A DNA stretch of 64,000 nt from Lepus europaeus (taxonomy: Eukaryota; Chordata; Mammalia; Lagomorpha; Leporidae). Below, in pieces: positions 61,301 to 64,000 of this stretch. The notes below the pieces were generated by a model. It saw nothing but the letters and a program-made list of their open reading frames with translations, ran no database searches and had not been told where the DNA came from. Location: NCBI RefSeq assembly GCF_033115175.1, contig NC_084827.1, forward strand, positions 150,591,701 through 150,655,700, written 5' to 3'. Position 1 is the first letter of the stretch, and each line of letters begins with the position of its first letter. The position numbers were made by a program, and so were the translations under genes.

Positions 61301-62177
61301 ATATGTTACGTCACAATATACATCTTTAAAAAATTTAAGAAAATTGGGGCCAGCATTGTTGTGTAGTATCTAAGGCTGCTGCCTATGACTTCTGCATCCC
61401 ATAAAATATTCAGTTCTTGTCCTGACTTCTCCACTTCCAATCTAATTCCCTACTAACGTCCTGGGCAAAGCAGCAGAGATGGCCCTAGTGTTTAGGCTCT
61501 TGCTACCCAGGTGGGAGACTCAGATGAAGAACCTGGCTCCTACCTTCAGCCTAGGGAGTGAACCAGGATATGGAAGAGCTCTCTTTCTGTCTCTGTATCT
61601 CTTTGTAACTTTGACTTTCAAATAAATAAATCTTTAAAAAACTTAAGAATATTTAAATCATATGAGTAGCTTTTCTCACTACAATGTAATACATTAGAAA
61701 TCAATAACAGGAGAAAACTTCAGAAATTCTACATGATATACAGGAGTGAAAGGGCATAAAGAGTCTACAGAAAAAGGAAACACTTTGGAATGAGAAAAAG
61801 AGACTGCTAGACATCTTCTCAATGGTACTTATCTGAATCTACAGAGATGCATCATTGTCTTTGACTAGGCCATTTTACAACTCTGTAGAGATTAGAGTTG
61901 GCTTATTGAAAATTGATAGCTATTCAAATAATTCTTATCTACATGGACATGTAAATAAATTCTGTCCTGGTGGAGAGCAATCTGCCATCTCTGATAAAAG
62001 CTAGTCTTACATTTACTGAAATTTGCTTTTATACTCTTAATCTATTAGTTGTTCCATATCTATCTGTCTGCTCTTTGTTTTCCCCCTTTTTGAGTAATTG
62101 TACATCTTAAGGTGCCTTATTTTAATTAATGAATTAAATAGATTTAAAACATTTTTATTTATGAATATGAAATGCAG

Positions 62178-62214
<37 letters not shown>

Positions 62215-63917
62215 ATCTGCTGGCTCATCCTTCAAATGGTGGCAAGAGGCAGGACTGGGCCAGGCTGAAGCCAGGAGCCAGGAACTCAATTTGGGTCTCC
62301 AGTGTGGGTGGCAGCAGGACACTGGATCAGTGGTAGAGGAACCAGGGCTTAAACTCAGGTACTCTGACATGGGATGGGATATGGGCACCCCAAGCAGCAT
62401 CTTAACTGCTGTGCCAAATGCTTGTCCCCTGACTAAATACATTTTTAAAAATATGTATTTATTTGGGAAAGAGGAAGAGTGAGACATAGAGAGGAAGGAA
62501 GGAAGGAAAGAAGAAAGGAAAGAGAAAGCAAGAAAGAGAGAGAGAAATAAAGAGATAAATAGAGTGCACCCATCCTCTGGTTCACTTCTCAAACACCTGC
62601 AACAACTGGGGCTGGGCCTGGCTGCTGGGAGCTAGGAACTCCATCCAGGTCTCCCACATGAGTGGCAGGGTCTGAATTACTTGACCCATCACTACTTCTT
62701 TTCTGGAGTTTACATTAGTAGAAAGCTGGAATCCAGGGCAAGATATGGGTATGAACTCAGGCACTGCAATATTTGTAAAAGCATCATAATTTTATGTTTT
62801 ATTTTTAAAGAGAAGAATCAGGTAAATTCAGTTTGATTTGTTATGCTAAGGAGTTCAGACTTTATCTTACAGATATGAATGTCCAACATAGAATGTCAAG
62901 CATAAGAGTAACTGCATTTTGGAAAGGCCACCATCTCAGCACTGAAGAGTTGTGGGTGTGGGGGCAGGTGAGCTGGAGAAACCCATTAGACCGCACTTGT
63001 AATAGGTCAGGCTAAAGTTAATGGAGCCCATACTAAAATAATAGCAGTTACTATAAAGGGGAGAGTGCATGGAAAGCTATATAAAGATAGAAATGACACT
63101 GAACAAACCAGATTCTTTAATAATAGATGTGGCTACTATAACTGAAATAAATTTAGAATTCTTAAGTAGGGACTTACCTGCTGTAAATCTGTTAGTAGGT
63201 TTCTCAAAATCCTTCGAGTCATGCGTGCTCCAGGGTCATAACCTGCCTTGTTATTTTCTGCATAGAGCTGAAACAGAGCTAGATACATGGGGAAAGGGAG
63301 GAGAAGAAATCCTTAGGTTGAATTTTTGTGTTTTATCTTTGAAGAGTATGTGCTTTGAATGAACAGTTTGTAGGCATGAAAAGAAAGGGAGAAGAAATTT
63401 ATATTCTTGATAATTTACTTATTTTGAAGGCATTTTACACTGAATCATTGAATAACTAATGAAAAGTCAATCATAGTTTGACCCCTTGATGATTCAGTGT
63501 GTCTCTGATGAATCATGAGGTTGGTAAATGACAATATGAGGATCATGCCAGTCTTTAAAGGAATAACAATTACTGATGTGTGGATTCTTCCTAAACAAAT
63601 AAATGTCAAGGTCAACTCATTAATGCCCAATTAGAAAGTTATAGATCTTTTAAAAATCCCCAGTTCTACAAGTATTAAGCATTTTTCTTTAATAAACAAG
63701 CAAGTCATGCTGATTCCATGCTGAAGAATGAAAGTCATCATGTTGGGGTTATAGGAGTGGTTGGAGAGGACAGTGCACTTGGGACTCCAAGTCACAGCAA
63801 TTCAGGACACTCAAACCTCCTGCCCATTTACCTCTGTATTTTGTGAGAGGGCTGTCCCCTGAGAGGGCAATTAGGGCAGCAGCCACAGGCATGAGCTTGA
63901 GAAAACCTGTTCCTGTA
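10403..63917 (-). CDS. DYTN: DYTN, dystrotelin (partial: N-terminal exons beyond right edge)
   Basis: Eleven exons on the - strand join in phase into about 533 residues without a stop. Order from the N-terminal side: the end of the dystrophin-type EF-hand region (exons at 63912, 63278, 54461 and the start of 54149), a ZZ zinc finger split across 54149 and 47921, a basic linker (45812), a low-complexity Gln-containing exon (37169), a coiled coil (29136, 24622), and a long Ser-rich tail with an acidic helix (20813, 10506). The ZZ finger has all eight usual ligands: three CxxC pairs (CSIC, CLKC, CQVC) and two His in SHPVIEH. Dystrophin lacks the middle pair. Dystrotelin is a divergent member of the dystrophin/dystrobrevin superfamily whose function is little known. 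Identity is secure from the ZZ and EF-hand order plus the characteristic C-terminus ending LPSLK. Exon positions below are from reading splice sites. Confidence 0.93.
11560..11950 (+). repeat. L2-like 3' end, old
   Basis: Pyrimidine-rich text ends in 'caagcacagtgcttgaaaaatggtaaatatttgttgaatatttgcc', resembling the L2 3' terminus. The edges are approximate. Confidence 0.5.
12207..12262. repeat. Imperfect (ATCT)n microsatellite
   Basis: Interrupted TATC/ATCT units merge into an (AT)n run. Confidence 0.85.
12429..12731 (-). repeat. C SINE, old
   Basis: A diverged inverted copy: the tail side carries GAGA-rich sequence, then 'ggttcactc'-type text, 'aggagctaggaactcaacccagg', and the head complement near 12720. 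Confidence 0.8.
13863..14179 (-). mobile_element. Young rabbit L1 3' end inserted in older L1
   Basis: The 14-bp target-site duplication GTAGTCTTATTTTC is at 13863-13876 and 14166-14179. Between them lies poly(T), the complement of the L1 3' terminus and part of the 3' UTR, about 290 bp. The 5' truncation is severe. Confidence 0.88.
15946..16339 (-). repeat. C SINE with target-site duplication
   Basis: The element spans 15958-16327. The near-perfect duplication ACAGTTATTCTT/ACAATTATTCTT lies at 15946-15957 and 16328-16339. The tail side is GAGA-rich. Confidence 0.9.
16540..16870 (-). repeat. C SINE, young
   Basis: Starts with a T-run, then GACAGGCAGAGTGGACAGTG, and ends in the head complement 'cacggcgccagc'. 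High CpG content and close match to the copies at 5175 and 57512. Confidence 0.92.
16918..17219 (-). repeat. C SINE with (GA)n expansion
   Basis: An inverted older copy. The normally short GAGA tract is expanded to about 23 GA units at 16951-16997. Confidence 0.87.
18734..19092 (+). repeat. C SINE inside MaLR LTR
   Basis: The element spans 18751-19075, head to AAATAAATAAAT tail, with the 17-bp imperfect duplication TTTAAAGAGGTAAGTTA at 18734-18750 and its copy at 19076-19092. Confidence 0.9.
19295..19640 (-). repeat. C SINE inside MaLR LTR
   Basis: The element spans 19311-19624. The 16-bp duplication AAGAAAATCATTTTTA is at 19295-19310 and, with one change, at 19625-19640. Confidence 0.91.
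20050..20165 (-). repeat. MIR fragment
   Basis: Resembles the complement of the MIR 3' half: 'tattgaatgtttactatgtattaggtgctatattaaattctcaca' followed by 'tattgttctcaataacc'. Confidence 0.6.
20321..20813 (-). CDS. DYTN: DYTN long penultimate exon (Ser-rich tail and acidic helix)
   Basis: The acceptor TCTAG lies above 20813 (phase 0) and the donor CAG before GTAAGG lies at 20321 (phase 1). It encodes about 164 residues: His/Ser-rich start, long unstructured middle with many Ser and Gln, then the acidic segment [20 protein letters not shown] leading to FNLEMPS. The frame stays open 12 codons past the donor to a TAG at 20283-20285, so unspliced message would end shortly after. No domain is recognised in the middle. 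Confidence 0.92.
21490..21790 (+). repeat. Possible old hAT-type DNA transposon remnant
   Basis: The stretch 'agctgttgttgtcttggcacaccatcc ... cttcaccatcacacatcagcagttggaaaaagagccagtttcattgag' resembles repeated transposase-derived text I have seen in mammalian genomes. It is decayed, and the family is a guess. Confidence 0.3.
21792..22116 (+). repeat. C SINE
   Basis: The sense copy starts GGGGCTGGCATTGTGG and ends with 'ctctacctctcaaataaatacatc' and an A-rich tail. The next L1 insertion sits directly in or after its tail. Confidence 0.92.
22121..22386 (+). mobile_element. Young L1 3' end, about 245 bp
   Basis: The target-site duplication ATCTCCAATGC is at 22121-22131 and 22376-22386. The insert holds the terminal 3' UTR, the purine-rich tail with a G-run at about 22302-22311, and a short poly(A). 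It lies against the tail of the SINE at 21792. Confidence 0.88.
22896..23206 (-). repeat. C SINE, young
   Basis: An inverted copy with a T-run, AGACAGAGACAGAGAGACAG tail-side text, and the head complement ending 'gtggcaccagct'. Confidence 0.9.
23418..23743 (-). repeat. C SINE with target-site duplication
   Basis: The element spans 23427-23734, flanked by CCACTTTTC at 23418-23426 and 23735-23743. Confidence 0.9.
23835..24175 (+). repeat. C SINE with target-site duplication
   Basis: A sense copy at about 23847-24163. The flanking AGAGATCCTGAG/AGAGCTCCTGAG lies at 23835-23846 and 24164-24175. Confidence 0.88.
24463..24622 (-). CDS. DYTN: DYTN exon, coiled coil (second part)
   Basis: The acceptor CTCTTCAG lies above 24622 (phase 2 entry) and the donor CAG before GTATAA at 24463 (phase 0 exit). 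It encodes 54 residues beginning [15 protein letters not shown] and ending [11 protein letters not shown]. Spaced Leu/Ile with Lys, Gln and Glu fit a coiled coil, the position at which dystrophin and dystrobrevin pair with each other. Confidence 0.92.
24877..25164 (+). repeat. C SINE, old
   Basis: Sense copy: head 'ggccgacattgtgatgcagtggg', tail 'cataaataaatctttcaaaag'. It lacks part of the middle. Confidence 0.85.
25440..26500 (+). repeat. L2 3' region, interrupted by a C SINE
   Basis: The flanks of the SINE at 25775 read as continuous old L2 3' text ('ccagactgttctttcaaccacttctgcctgaatgctttcttcctccc', then '...cactgtgcccaggcccaggcctaaaacagtctctgtcacatagtag'). Confidence 0.6.
25761..26159 (+). 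repeat. C SINE, young, with long A-rich tail
   Basis: The element spans 25775-26145. The 14-bp duplication AAAAAGCTTTCCTT is at 25761-25774 and 26146-26159. The head retains a clear B-box-like GGTTCTAGTCC. The tail is a long A-rich run broken by C (26085-26145). Confidence 0.93.
26822..27134 (-). repeat. C SINE with target-site duplication
   Basis: The element spans 26831-27125, flanked by AGGTTTTAT at 26822-26830 and 27126-27134. Confidence 0.9.
29066..29136 (-). CDS. DYTN: DYTN exon, coiled coil (first part)
   Basis: The acceptor CTTTAG lies above 29136 (phase 0) and the donor AAG before GTAGGA at 29066 (phase 2). It encodes 23 residues plus two bases: [20 protein letters not shown] then RER, which runs on as a helix into the next exon. 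Confidence 0.92.
29277..29955 (+). mobile_element. Young rabbit L1 3' end, about 660 bp
   Basis: The 9-bp duplication CAAAGTACA is at 29277-29285 and 29947-29955. Between them lies a 5'-truncated L1 3' UTR that carries the single-copy form of the terminal module, then poly(A). Confidence 0.85.
31170..31460 (+). repeat. Old L1 3' UTR fragment
   Basis: Text of the type 'ggaggtgatgcatatgttgatggctttcacagtggtgatgattatacaactg ... gtacaatttaatcatatctcaaata' matches the 3' end of old mammalian L1. The edges are approximate. Confidence 0.6.
31978..32250 (+). repeat. C SINE, old, shortened
   Basis: A diverged sense copy: 'ggtatttggcctaacagctaagatgctggc ... catcccgtactggagtgcctgggttcaactcc', ending 'tctgtagctctcaaatgatgagataaatg'. 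Confidence 0.8.
32650..35590 (+). mobile_element. Decayed L1 with probable 5' UTR joined to mid-ORF2
   Basis: 32650-33440 is G+C-richer and reads like an L1 5' UTR (inference). From about 33440 the text is L1 ORF2 ('aaaacttatgggatacagcaaaagcagtgttaagaggatag'), continuing through 'caaattgctgtatgccaacaaatcagg' to 34272 and again after the nested insert at 35540. ORF1 and the start of ORF2 appear to be absent. Stops and frameshifts make it non-coding. Confidence 0.65.
34257..35539 (+). mobile_element. Young L1 3' end nested in older L1
   Basis: The 16-bp duplication AGAAAGATCATTCTCC is at 34257-34272 and 35524-35539. The insert (34273-35523) is a 5'-truncated L1 with a tandemly repeated terminal module (about 34980-35130 and 35205-35390), the purine-rich tail and poly(A). 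Confidence 0.9.
35593..35893 (-). repeat. C SINE, old
   Basis: Inverted copy with a GAGA tract at about 35648-35664. It sits at the right end of the decayed L1. Confidence 0.8.
35961..36289 (+). repeat. C SINE, old
   Basis: Sense copy: 'aggcaagcattgtgaccagtgggtcagcc', tail 'cactctttcaaataaatcgataaatc'. Confidence 0.85.
36570..36900 (+). repeat. Old L1 3' UTR fragment
   Basis: Text like 'tgaccattaagatgtttttaaagaattataatgac ... ggaaatataccaaaatatggttatggttataagg ... tctaaattttctacaaag' fits old L1 3' ends. Confidence 0.55.
37035..37169 (-). CDS. DYTN: DYTN exon, linker with Gln-rich end
   Basis: The acceptor TCTGTTCAG lies above 37169 and the donor CAG before GTGAGT at 37035; both ends are phase 0. 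It encodes 45 residues beginning [19 protein letters not shown] and ending YDHNPQQQ. No domain is recognised. It links the post-ZZ basic segment to the coiled coil. Confidence 0.9.
37945..38040 (-). mobile_element. MaLR-type LTR 3' end fragment
   Basis: 'ttcaggcaggtatagcaaaataac ... gtagacatttattgtggctcttgagactggaaatccaagatcaag' is the complement of the end of the LTR class seen at 18643. Confidence 0.6.
38216..38573 (-). repeat. C SINE with target-site duplication and internal heptamer repeat
   Basis: The element spans 38232-38557, flanked by the 16-bp TCTTTTGTATTCTGTT at 38216-38231 and 38558-38573. Near 38345-38376 a GGAGCCA heptamer is repeated about four times where other copies have one or two. 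Confidence 0.93.
39028..39328 (-). repeat. C SINE, old
   Basis: Diverged inverted copy with 'gaaaggcagagaaacaaagag' and 'aggaagctgggaacagagctggg'. Confidence 0.75.
39427..39817 (-). repeat. C SINE with expanded purine tract
   Basis: Inverted copy. The GAGA region is expanded to about 125 bp of G/A-only sequence (39470-39595). The head complement ends 'cacaacactggcccc'. Confidence 0.88.
40173..40592 (-). repeat. C SINE with (TTTC)n tail microsatellite
   Basis: The 14-bp duplication CTAAGAAGCATTTC is at 40173-40186 and 40579-40592. The tail complement is a clean run of about 18 TTTC units up to 40257. The body is young. Confidence 0.93.
40962..41280 (+). repeat. C SINE, old
   Basis: Diverged sense copy ending 'ctctttcaaataaataaataaataaatc'. 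Confidence 0.83.
41284..41852 (+). repeat. L2 3' end
   Basis: Characteristic L2 text: 'ttaagatctgccccacttcttccaatc', 'tttgttcaaatgttacctcctgctaagg', 'ctaggatgcaaactccacataagcagagacc', and the end 'gtggtcaataagtatttattgaatacataagtgaatgg'. Confidence 0.8.
42210..43260 (+). repeat. Long ancient interspersed repeat, family not assigned
   Basis: 'gtcattcaacaaacattattgagcattcatc ... gcttatactatagaggcaaatac' and later 'ggaatggcataatctgaccaaatgtgaaaaggatcaccctgcctg' and 'gctaggaggtcaccacagcaatgcag' are familiar high-copy mammalian repeat phrases. The frame at 42462-42815 lies inside and is not a gene. Confidence 0.6.
43381..43741 (+). repeat. C SINE with target-site duplication
   Basis: The element spans about 43390-43732, flanked by TATAAACAG at 43381-43389 and 43733-43741. 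The tail is 'aaaacaaaacaaacaaaacaaaa'. Confidence 0.9.
44500..44820 (+). repeat. Old L1 3' UTR fragment
   Basis: 'atgtccagtgattttacttgtatgagtttatcctagtaat ... ggacattgctacagaatg ... caataacccaaatgttcagcaataaagagttgc' is standard old L1 3' sequence. Confidence 0.65.
45077..45430 (-). repeat. C SINE, old
   Basis: Inverted copy with a TTTATTTATTTATTT tail complement and head complement 'actgtaccaaaatgcctgccc'. Confidence 0.83.
45702..45815 (-). CDS. DYTN: DYTN exon, basic segment after ZZ finger
   Basis: The donor CAG before GTGAAC lies at 45702 (phase 0). The acceptor is a NAGNAG tandem: CAGCAG, so the exon starts at 45815 (with an extra Gln) or 45812 (starting at Met). From 45812 it encodes 37 residues, [20 protein letters not shown] then a basic stretch ending RQWQLDQ. 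Confidence 0.91.
45816..47809 (-). other. DYTN: DYTN intron
   Basis: Short intron containing one young L1 3' end (46979-47552). The rest (45830-46970) shows no repeat or gene I can name. Confidence 0.85.
46979..47552 (+). mobile_element. Young L1 3' end with unexplained 5' filler
   Basis: AATCTAGTACACAG occurs at 46979-46992 and again at about 47539-47552, after the poly(A). L1 homology runs from about 47091 to 47538. The roughly 98 bp from 46993 to 47090 does not look like L1. Confidence 0.82.
47810..47921 (-). CDS. DYTN: DYTN exon, second half of ZZ zinc finger
   Basis: The acceptor GGCAG lies above 47921 (phase 2 entry) and the donor CAG before GTAAGG at 47810 (phase 0 exit). It encodes [20 protein letters not shown] then [18 protein letters not shown]. 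The second and third CxxC pairs and both His zinc ligands are present. Dystrophin has Ser and His at the CLKC position, so this finger keeps the fuller ZZ pattern. Confidence 0.94.
48101..48399 (-). repeat. C SINE
   Basis: Inverted copy: 'aagatttatttatttattgaaaggcagaattagag', head complement 'caacacagggccagc'. It is directly followed by another copy in the same orientation. Confidence 0.87.
48404..48711 (-). repeat. C SINE, old
   Basis: Inverted copy abutting the previous one: 'tttatttatttatttgtctgaaaagcagctagatagacag', 'gcattagcaggaaattggaatgg'. Confidence 0.82.
50006..50336 (+). repeat. C SINE, young
   Basis: Sense copy starting GGGGCCGGCGCCATGGCGCA, with a CpG-rich head, ending in about 22 A. 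Confidence 0.93.
50620..50880 (-). repeat. MIR SINE
   Basis: The complement of MIR is legible: 'ttttacagattgaggaaattgaatcaagagaatttaagtaacttccacaaagttataac ... gagccctggtataacactgg'. Confidence 0.75.
53321..53651 (-). repeat. C SINE nested in another C SINE
   Basis: Inverted copy inserted in the CT-rich region of the sense copy around it. The flanks share CTCTCTTT. The body is complete: tail complement, then head complement 'caccacagcactggcccc'. Confidence 0.88.
53652..53735. repeat. (TCTTTC)n hexanucleotide repeat
   Basis: About ten CTCTTT/TCTTTC units, then CT dinucleotides, in the CT-rich region of the host SINE at its junction with the nested copy. Confidence 0.92.
53986..54149 (-). CDS. 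DYTN: DYTN exon, end of EF-hand region and first ZZ ligands
   Basis: The acceptor GTCTTTCAG lies above 54149 (phase 0) and the donor GAG before GTATAG at 53986 (phase 2). It encodes 54 residues plus two bases: [20 protein letters not shown], then [20 protein letters not shown], then [14 protein letters not shown]. The FLxWM-x-EP-x-x-x-WLP pattern is the dystrophin-family segment before the ZZ domain. CSIC is the first zinc pair. Confidence 0.94.
54390..54461 (-). CDS. DYTN: DYTN exon, EF-hand region
   Basis: The acceptor CTTCTTGCAG lies above 54461 and the donor GGG before GTGAGT at 54390; both are phase 0. It encodes 24 residues, [20 protein letters not shown] then CFQG. These align with the dystrophin segment after the second EF-hand (IP-x-x-x-GE ... 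SVxSCF). The intron to the previous exon is only 240 bp. Confidence 0.93.
54910..55782 (+). mobile_element. L1 3' end, split by an old C SINE
   Basis: 'gcatttccatgttcattgcagcctttttcacaataaccaagatg' and 'gctgaaactggagtac' are late ORF2/3' UTR L1 text. It resumes after the SINE with 'gcattcccatgtcaaatcatcgtattgtacactttgaatatg', the usual L1 3' end. Confidence 0.75.
55393..55682 (-). repeat. C SINE, old
   Basis: Diverged inverted copy inside the L1 3' end: 'cactttcatttgaaagacagagggac ... gaagctggaattggaagtgg'. Confidence 0.78.
55782..56122 (-). repeat. C SINE with target-site duplication
   Basis: The element spans 55798-56106. The flanks TCAACCAACTATTTTT and TCAACCAAATATTTTT are at 55782-55797 and 56107-56122. 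Confidence 0.9.
57500..57871 (-). repeat. C SINE, young
   Basis: The element spans about 57512-57860, flanked by AGATTTTC at 57500 and 57861. T-run, then GACAGGCAGAGTGGACAGTG. It has a small internal duplication of 'gtgatgtggccggcgcaccgc' type near 57620-57645. Confidence 0.91.
60451..60786 (+). repeat. C SINE
   Basis: Sense copy at about 60464-60773, lacking part of its head. The flanks AAAGTAGGAGTAG and AAAGTGGAAGCAG look like a decayed duplication. Confidence 0.82.
61328..61649 (+). repeat. C SINE with target-site duplication
   Basis: The element spans 61342-61635, with flanks AAAAAATTTAAGAA (61328-61341) and AAAAAACTTAAGAA (61636-61649). Confidence 0.9.
62141..62429 (-). repeat. C SINE, old
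   Basis: Inverted copy with a (GA)n tract at 62180-62210 and head complement 'gctgtgccaaatgcttgtcccc'. The next copy follows at once. Confidence 0.83.
62441..62775 (-). repeat. C SINE, old, with GGAA-rich expansion
   Basis: Inverted copy abutting the previous one. The purine tract at 62490-62555 is GGAA/GAAA-rich. Confidence 0.8.
63178..63278 (-). CDS. DYTN: DYTN exon, EF-hand region
   Basis: The acceptor TATCTAG lies above 63278 (phase 1 entry) and the donor CAG before GTAAGT at 63178 (phase 0 exit). It encodes 34 residues: [20 protein letters not shown] then [15 protein letters not shown] second AG ten bases in (CTGTTTCAG) would break the frame, which fixes the acceptor. It aligns with the dystrophin second EF-hand region. 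Confidence 0.93.
63279..63831 (-). other. DYTN: DYTN intron
   Basis: Short intron of low-copy AT-rich DNA. I see no repeat or other gene in it. Confidence 0.85.
63832..63917 (-). CDS. DYTN: DYTN exon, EF-hand region (leftmost N-terminal exon in window)
   Basis: The donor GAG before GTAAAT is at 63832 (phase 1). It encodes [20 protein letters not shown] then PLTKYR. The acceptor is either CCATACAG (exon from 63917) or the next CAG (exon from 63912). These two need different phases from the missing upstream exon, so that exon decides. By length against dystrophin, 63912 seems better. The remaining N-terminal exons lie beyond 64000. Confidence 0.9.
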
Positions 63918-64000
63918 CTGTATGGCAACAAAACACAGAAAAAGCGGAAAGGGTAATGTTATTCTTGATGAAGTGATTTATAAAAACTATAACTATTAAT

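Larger units (their letters stand above)
58085..61770 (+). mobile_element. Decayed L1 (5' region to early ORF2), sense
   Basis: The start 'gagcaagatggtaggatagaactctctag' fits an L1 5' UTR. 'ggatgttcataggttatatg ... cctgaaagcagcagaggaagagc' and 'agaatactgtactcagcaaagctggtacagaaatgaaagag' are older L1 text. From 60780, 'gaatataaatggattaaatccc' and 'caacaaagaaatattg ... aaatcaataacagg' are ORF2-like. SINEs at 60464 and 61342 interrupt it. Confidence 0.65.
54462..63177 (-). other. DYTN: DYTN intron
   Basis: An 8.7-kb intron with two decayed sense L1s, seven C SINEs and simple repeats. The part 56165-57500 shows nothing I can name. 62820-63010 looks like an old unassigned repeat. Confidence 0.85.

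Noticed and set aside
63263-63270. Alternative DYTN acceptor CTGTTTCAG within the 63178-63278 exon
   Set aside because: Using it after the phase-1 upstream donor gives a stop within a few codons; the upstream TCTAG acceptor keeps the frame.

Overview
This is a window of mammalian nuclear DNA, almost certainly from rabbit (Oryctolagus) or a close lagomorph. It is AT-rich, its genes have introns, and it holds more than thirty copies of the lagomorph tRNA-derived C-type SINE. Several young L1 3' ends carry the purine-rich 3' tail I associate with rabbit L1. There is no bacterial-type content, CRISPR array or operon.

Two protein genes are readable, arranged tail to tail. (1) FAM237A lies on the + strand. 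It has a CpG-rich, promoter-like block at 1-720, a first coding exon at 1857-2272 and a terminal coding exon at 6080-6213. Together these encode an intact 181-residue precursor of a secreted, C-terminally amidated neuropeptide (the NPGL family). (2) DYTN (dystrotelin, a dystrophin/dystrobrevin relative) lies on the - strand. Its stop codon is at 10403-10405, and eleven coding exons run rightwards to about 63917. The remaining 5' exons lie beyond the right edge. All exon junctions keep phase and no stop or frameshift interrupts the roughly 533 residues present. They cover the end of the EF-hand-like region, a complete ZZ zinc finger, a coiled coil and a poorly conserved C-terminal tail.

The two stop codons are about 4.2 kb apart. 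That gap holds old L1-like sequence, a MIR, an unassigned ancient repeat and a young L1 with a 5' inversion that sits 276 bp beyond the DYTN stop.

The DYTN introns are filled with repeats. They hold C SINEs in both orientations, many with clear target-site duplications, and decayed L1 at about 13.4-16.5 kb (-), 32.7-35.6 kb (+), 54.9-55.8 kb (+) and 58.1-61.8 kb (+). There are also young L1 3' ends, L2 and MIR relics, a MaLR-type LTR split by two SINEs, and microsatellites that grew from SINE tails. Most long reading frames in the window are SINE or L1 sequence and are not genes.

I found no previously undescribed system. The points most worth checking are the FAM237A precursor (an Arg-Lys pair inside the mature peptide, a perfect inverted repeat in the coding sequence, ambiguous splice donors), the NAGNAG acceptor in DYTN, and the twin-primed L1 that could supply DYTN with polyadenylation signals.
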